28,521 nt of DNA from positions 1 to 28,521 of the forward strand of contig JBGUUQ010000039.1 of assembly GCA_045133615.1 (NCBI GenBank), written 5' to 3'. The DNA is from M3 sp045133615 (lineage in GTDB: Bacteria; Bacteroidota; Bacteroidia; Bacteroidales; Muribaculaceae). The position numbers and the translations under genes were made by a program. Shown here one piece after another: positions 25,227 to 28,521 of the stretch. Each line of letters begins with the position of its first letter. Positions within the stretch are counted from its first letter, which is position 1. Below the pieces are notes generated by a model. It searched no databases and had not been told where the DNA came from. It was given only the letters and a program-made list of their open reading frames with translations.

Positions 25227-25338
25227 AATTGGGTGTTAAATGTTATTATATTTGAAAATAAGACGATAAATATAGCGATAATTTACCGGTCGGGCGAAAT
25301 AATTGTGGTAGAATTCTCGCCACTTGGTAATATTTTAC

Positions 25339-25346
25339 TAATTTTG
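25339..25346 (+). promoter_or_regulatory. -7 element of the polyprenyl synthase gene
   Basis: TAATTTTG fits TAnnTTTG, 17 bases ahead of the ATG at 25364. No clear TTTG at the -33 position. The 137-base gap is shared with the divergent polA gene. Confidence 0.45.
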
Positions 25347-25363
25347 CGGAACAAAATTGTGAT

Positions 25364-26338
25364 ATGACGACACTTGAAACTATCCAACAGACAATTTCAG
25401 AGCCATTAAAGCGACTCAACGAGCGAATCGCCGAGTCTCTTTCGTCGTCAAATCCCTTAATGAACGAAATCATCACTACCTATTTAAAGACCAAAGGTAA
25501 GCAGATTCGTCCGATTTTGGTACTGTTGAGTGCACAATTTTTTGGAGAAATATCCGACAATTCCATTGCTGCCGCCGCTTCAATCGAGATGCTCCACAAC
25601 GCATCGCTCATTCACGATGATGTGGTTGACGAGTCGAAGAAACGTCGCGACGTGCCAACTATCAACAGCATTTGGGACAATCACATTGCAGTGCTCGTAG
25701 GCGACTATTTCACATCAACCGCCCTACAACAAGGAGTGCAGACCGGAGATATGCGCGTCATACGATGCCTGTCTGAACTTGGTCGATGCTTATCTGTAGG
25801 AGAAGTCGACCAAATATGCAACGCTCGCGACCATCGACTTGACGAGCAAGCTTATATGCAGACAATATATCGCAAGACTGCATCCCTCTTCGTTTCTTGT
25901 ATCGAAATGGGAGGATACACCGCATCGGCATCCGACGACGACCTCAATCGTTTGCGTGAATTTGCACGTCTGCTCGGTCTCTGCTTCCAGATAAAAGACG
26001 ACATTTTCGATTACTACGACGAAGGACGCATCGGGAAACCCACCGGCAACGATCTTCGCGAAGGCAAAATCACCCTTCCGCTCATCCATGCCCTTTTGCG
26101 TGAAGATATGCCCGAACGAGATTCAATGCTCGAACTTTCTCGCCACGACGACCTGTCTGCCGACCAAATCGAGACTCTTATCGACTATGCCAAACGTGCC
26201 GGAGGCATCGACTATGCATATCGCCGCATGACCGAATTGCGAGCCGAAGCCGTCGACGTTATCAGCTATTTCCCCGATAGCCCCACACGACAAGCATTCA
26301 TCTCCATCTTCGATTACATCATCGACCGCGACAAGTAA
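25364..26338 (+). CDS. Long-chain trans-polyprenyl diphosphate synthase (IspB type)
   Basis: 324 residues. It condenses isopentenyl diphosphate onto an allylic diphosphate to make the side chain of menaquinone (octa- to nonaprenyl type in Bacteroidales). The first aspartate-rich motif is HDDVVDE (DDVVD at 85-89) after the substrate-binding KGKQIRP (44-50); the second is KDDIFDYY (DDIFD at 212-216), followed by GKPTGNDLREGKITLPLIHA. Small residues just before the first motif (HNASLIH) agree with a long-chain product. The chain length and exact gene name cannot be read from sequence. It is divergent from polA and followed by asnA. Confidence 0.9.
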   Translation: MTTLETIQQTISEPLKRLNERIAESLSSSNPLMNEIITTYLKTKGKQIRPILVLLSAQFFGEISDNSIAAAASIEMLHNASLIHDDVVDESKKRRDVPTINSIWDNHIAVLVGDYFTSTALQQGVQTGDMRVIRCLSELGRCLSVGEVDQICNARDHRLDEQAYMQTIYRKTASLFVSCIEMGGYTASASDDDLNRLREFARLLGLCFQIKDDIFDYYDEGRIGKPTGNDLREGKITLPLIHALLREDMPERDSMLELSRHDDLSADQIETLIDYAKRAGGIDYAYRRMTELRAEAVDVISYFPDSPTRQAFISIFDYIIDRDK

Positions 26339-26370
26339 ATCAACAATTCTTTTTTTGAAACCATTAGGTT

Positions 26371-26398
26371 CATCAGGATTTCAATTGAAAACCTGATG
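26371..26398. repeat. Inverted repeat hairpin between the polyprenyl synthase and asnA
   Basis: CATCAGG (26371-26377) pairs with CCTGATG (26392-26398), with a 4-bp inner stem TTTC/GAAA around AATT. It lies 32 bases after the synthase stop. No T-run follows, so it may be a processing or weak termination signal; a T-run (26350-26356) lies before it. The rest of the 218-base gap holds only the asnA promoter. Confidence 0.5.
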
Positions 26399-26494
26399 AC
26401 ATAGGCAAATTGTGTCGCAGTGAGGGATTTTGGCGCTTTTAAAAATCCAAACAAATAGTTTTTAGAAGTAAATTATGGCAGATTGAAAGAAAAA

Positions 26495-26526
26495 TTTGTG
26501 ATATTGTGGAAATTTGATTACCTTTG
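26495..26526 (+). promoter_or_regulatory. Promoter of asnA (-33 TTTG, -7 TACCTTTG)
   Basis: TTTG at 26495-26498 and TACCTTTG at 26519-26526 with a 20-base spacer, a full consensus match, 30 bases ahead of the chosen ATG. Confidence 0.8.
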
Positions 26527-26556
26527 CTCCCGAATTTAGATTTGCGAACACGTAAT

Positions 26557-27591
26557 ATGGCACTAATCATACCTAAAAAGTATAAACGTAAACTCCTCCC
26601 CGAAACAACCGAGGTGGCAATTAAAGACATCAAAGAAGCGTTTCAAGACAAGCTTGGCACGGCTCTCAACCTGCGTCGTGTCACCGCTCCGCTTTTTGTG
26701 TTGTCGGGTACCGGTCTCAACGACGATTTGAACGGCGTTGAACATCCCGTGTCGTTTAATATAAAATGTATGGGCGACCGTCCTGCCGAAGTAGTTCACT
26801 CTTTGGCAAAATGGAAACGCACCAAACTCGGAGCCTACGACATCGCACCCGGCTACGGACTATACACAGATATGAATGCCATCCGCACATCGGAAGACCT
26901 CGACAATCTGCACTCGCTTTACGTCGACCAATGGGACTGGGAGCAGACCATAACCTCGGCCGACCGCAACCTTCAATATCTAAAAGATACTGTTGAGAAA
27001 ATATATGCAGCCGTGCGAGAAGTAGAGCAAATGATCTATCGTCAATTCCCTCATATCACCCCCCAACTCCCGGAAAAAATCACATTCATCCATTCCGAAG
27101 AGTTGCTGCAAATGTATCCCGACCTCGACAGCAAAAGTCGCGAAGCCGAAGCCGCTAAAAAATACGGAGCAATATTCCTTATCGGAATCGGCGCCAAATT
27201 GAGCAACGGAGAGCCTCATGACGGACGTGCGCCCGACTACGACGATTGGATTACCCCCAACTCAGATGGATATGTAGGTCTCAACGGCGACATGATATTC
27301 TGGAACCCAATCCTTGAATGTCCGTTTGAGCTTTCATCGATGGGCATCCGAGTGGATGCCGAATCGCTTCGCAAGCAATTGGCAGAACGAAATGCAGAAG
27401 ATCGTCTCAAATACAAATTCCATACAATGCTCGTCAACGGCGAGTTGCCATTGTCGATTGGCGGTGGTATCGGACAAAGCCGCTTGTGTATGTTCCTGTT
27501 GCAAAAGGCACACGTAGGAGAAGTGCAAGCAAGCATTTGGCCCGAGGAACAAATCGCCGAATGTAAAGCCGCAGATATCGAGCTGATATAG
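26557..27591 (+). CDS. asnA: Aspartate-ammonia ligase (asparagine synthetase A)
   Basis: 344 residues, close to the roughly 330 of E. coli AsnA. It makes asparagine from aspartate, ATP and ammonia through an aspartyl-AMP intermediate and has a class II aminoacyl-tRNA-synthetase-like fold. Visible family stretches are LRRVTAPLFVLSGTGLNDDL, VEHPVSFNIK, VVHSLAKWKRTKLGAYDI, YVDQWDWEQTI and, near the end, GIGQSRLCMFLLQKAHVGEV followed by QASIWP. The ATG at 26557 is chosen over an upstream in-frame start at 26524, which would overlap the -7 element. It has its own promoter, and no asparagine-linked gene is adjacent. Confidence 0.95.
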   Translation: MALIIPKKYKRKLLPETTEVAIKDIKEAFQDKLGTALNLRRVTAPLFVLSGTGLNDDLNGVEHPVSFNIKCMGDRPAEVVHSLAKWKRTKLGAYDIAPGYGLYTDMNAIRTSEDLDNLHSLYVDQWDWEQTITSADRNLQYLKDTVEKIYAAVREVEQMIYRQFPHITPQLPEKITFIHSEELLQMYPDLDSKSREAEAAKKYGAIFLIGIGAKLSNGEPHDGRAPDYDDWITPNSDGYVGLNGDMIFWNPILECPFELSSMGIRVDAESLRKQLAERNAEDRLKYKFHTMLVNGELPLSIGGGIGQSRLCMFLLQKAHVGEVQASIWPEEQIAECKAADIELI

Positions 27592-27629
27592 CATCTATCT
27601 CTCAAATACACAATTATATATTTTATGCC

Positions 27630-27644
27630 TGCGATGCAGGCAGG
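27630..27644. repeat. Short palindromic hairpin after asnA
   Basis: GCCTGC and GCAGGC pair around GAT about 40 bases after the asnA stop. No T-run follows directly. The rest of the 213-base gap up to 27804 is AT-rich; it also holds TTTGCTT/AAGCAAA (about 27714-27732), another 7-bp hairpin, and no gene. Confidence 0.35.
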
Positions 27645-27804
27645 ATGCAGTATCGAAAAGGACCCGTTTTTTAGGGCGTTGAATCTTGTTGGTTGCGTAT
27701 TTTTTTTGACATTTTGCTTAGATAAAGCAAACAGATATTTTAATTATAAATTGATTCACTTTTAATAAACAATATCAATAACAACTATTTAATTTCAAAT
27801 CACT

Positions 27805-27936
27805 ATGAACAAAGAAGTGTCGCTTTGTGCCATAATACTGTGTGCTATGGCATCGTGTACGACTGAAATGGCAGATTATTTGAATCACACCCCGTCCACT
27901 AAAATGCGGACAATAGCAAATCACTTTCGATTGTAA
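27805..27936 (+). CDS. Small putative lipoprotein, 43 residues
   Basis: An ATG at 27805 starts a 43-codon frame. The N-terminus is a lipoprotein signal, a short basic/polar start, a hydrophobic stretch and a lipobox-like CAMASC with the cysteine at residue 18, followed by about 25 polar residues. It is either a very small lipoprotein or the remnant of a longer one; no homologous continuation is seen in other frames. It lies 27 bases ahead of the next lipoprotein gene on the same strand. Confidence 0.45.
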   Translation: MNKEVSLCAIILCAMASCTTEMADYLNHTPSTKMRTIANHFRL

Positions 27937-27963
27937 ATTGGTATATAAAAGAAAATTATACTT

Positions 27964-28341
27964 ATGAAAAAGATGATATTTGCAATGGTGGCATTGCTGC
28001 ATTTATTGACCGGATGCAGCAAAGACGAAGATAACGCACTCGATCTATATCAAACTATTTGGGATGGAATGCTAATAGCATACGATGCTTCCGAAGAAAA
28101 CTCTGAAGTAACAGAAACGTTTGTCCTTGAATTTTTATCTGAAACAGAAGGCTTGTGTGCATTACAAGATCTTAATGTTATACAACCGTTTAGCTATACA
28201 TTAACCGAGTCTATATTATCAATCAGAGGCAGTATGGCGGTATACGGAGATTGGTATATAGTTTCTCATTCAAGGGATGAGATTACGTTGCAAGCATATC
28301 AGCCGTATAAAATGGTTATAAAACTGAAACGGATATATTGA
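27964..28341 (+). CDS. Putative lipoprotein of unknown function, first tandem copy
   Basis: 125 residues. Signal: MKKMIFAMVALLHLLTGC, with the lipobox LTGC putting the lipidated cysteine at residue 18. The mature part starts with an acidic stretch (SKDEDNAL) then a small beta-rich domain containing LYQTIWDGM, FVLEFLSETEG, GDWYIVSHSRDEITLQAY and a basic end. This resembles short lipocalin-like lipoproteins of Bacteroidales, but no family is assigned. The SKDED acidic stretch after the cysteine is like the Bacteroidetes surface export signal, so it may be displayed on the cell surface. The next gene starts 80 bases later with a nearly identical signal region. Confidence 0.7.
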   Translation: MKKMIFAMVALLHLLTGCSKDEDNALDLYQTIWDGMLIAYDASEENSEVTETFVLEFLSETEGLCALQDLNVIQPFSYTLTESILSIRGSMAVYGDWYIVSHSRDEITLQAYQPYKMVIKLKRIY

Positions 28342-28421
28342 CATTACAGAGAAGGGCTTATAATTTATTAAAAGCACAATCTATAAAAAATTTATTATAA
28401 TTCTTATTAAAATTTACAGTT

Positions 28422-28521
28422 ATGAAAAAGGTATTATTTGCGATGGTGGCATTGCTGCCTTTATTGACCGGATGCAGCAACGAAGAGGACGAAGCTGTAA
28501 ACCTTTACCAAACAATCTGGG
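28422..28521 (+). CDS. Putative lipoprotein, second tandem copy, cut by the window edge
   Basis: Only the first 33 codons are present. The signal and lipobox (MKKVLFAMVALLPLLTGC) and the acidic start of the mature part (SNEEDEAVNLYQTIW) match the preceding lipoprotein almost residue for residue, so this is a tandem paralogue. The DNA of the signal region is also nearly identical to that of the first copy. Confidence 0.75.
   Translation, partial: MKKVLFAMVALLPLLTGCSNEEDEAVNLYQTIW

Noticed and set aside
26339..26400. Hairpin after the polyprenyl synthase as a rho-independent terminator
   Set aside because: No T-run follows the hairpin on the plus strand, so I list it only as an inverted repeat.
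1..28521. CRISPR array, rRNA, tRNA genes, insertion sequence or integrase
   Set aside because: No spaced direct repeats, rRNA or full tRNA folds, or transposase/integrase motifs were seen in the window.

Overview
The window looks like a chromosome of the order Bacteroidales. The promoters fit the Bacteroidetes pattern (TTTG, 19-21 bases, TAnnTTTG): I find four exact matches with a 20-base spacer, ahead of the MATE gene, trmD, the AAA+ gene and asnA. Most starts have no Shine-Dalgarno sequence. The housekeeping genes (mnmE, trmD, polA, a polyprenyl diphosphate synthase, asnA), small lipoproteins and a BspA-like leucine-rich repeat protein are typical of gut Bacteroidales. A Muribaculaceae-like host is a guess from overall flavour only.

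Layout. (1) 1-1100, minus strand: the end of a Mu-like prophage, with a head morphogenesis gene running off the left edge and a DUF935 (Mu gp29-type portal) gene that has lost its N-terminal part. A decayed helix-turn-helix/excisionase-like fragment follows at 1172-1234. (2) 1382-5396: an AT-rich accessory block with a PIN-like nuclease, a broken unknown gene, a small PH-domain membrane protein and a large protein with a helical-repeat N-terminus and a FRG domain. (3) 5455-6852: mnmE. (4) 7130-9850: an AT-rich geranylgeranyl-reductase-like flavoprotein, a decayed DUF1016 nuclease gene and a MATE exporter. (5) 9923-13518: trmD heading a probable operon with a large polytopic membrane protein, a small membrane-anchored protein and a leucine-rich repeat protein. 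(6) 13530-14207, minus strand: a six-TM ion channel with an unusual selectivity filter. (7) 14341-19446: a compact phage-like head module (acidic scaffold-like protein, major-capsid-like protein with an N-terminal membrane segment, adaptor-like protein, portal, two small proteins) closed by a strong terminator. (8) 19471-22470: an AAA+ ATPase of CbxX/SpoVK type on its own promoter behind a roughly 350-base structured leader with a 26-codon ORF. (9) 22464-27591: polA (convergent), the polyprenyl synthase and asnA. (10) 27805-28521: a small lipoprotein gene and two tandem related lipoprotein genes, the last cut by the window edge.

The most interesting part is region 7 with its neighbours. Intact capsid and portal genes sit between housekeeping genes, with no terminase, protease, tail, lysis, integrase or replication gene in view. 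The capsid, adaptor, portal order is the reverse of the usual phage order, the capsid-like protein seems to begin with a membrane anchor, and the module is flanked by an ion channel and an AAA+ remodelling ATPase. I read this as a candidate domesticated capsid system, but its function cannot be decided from sequence alone.
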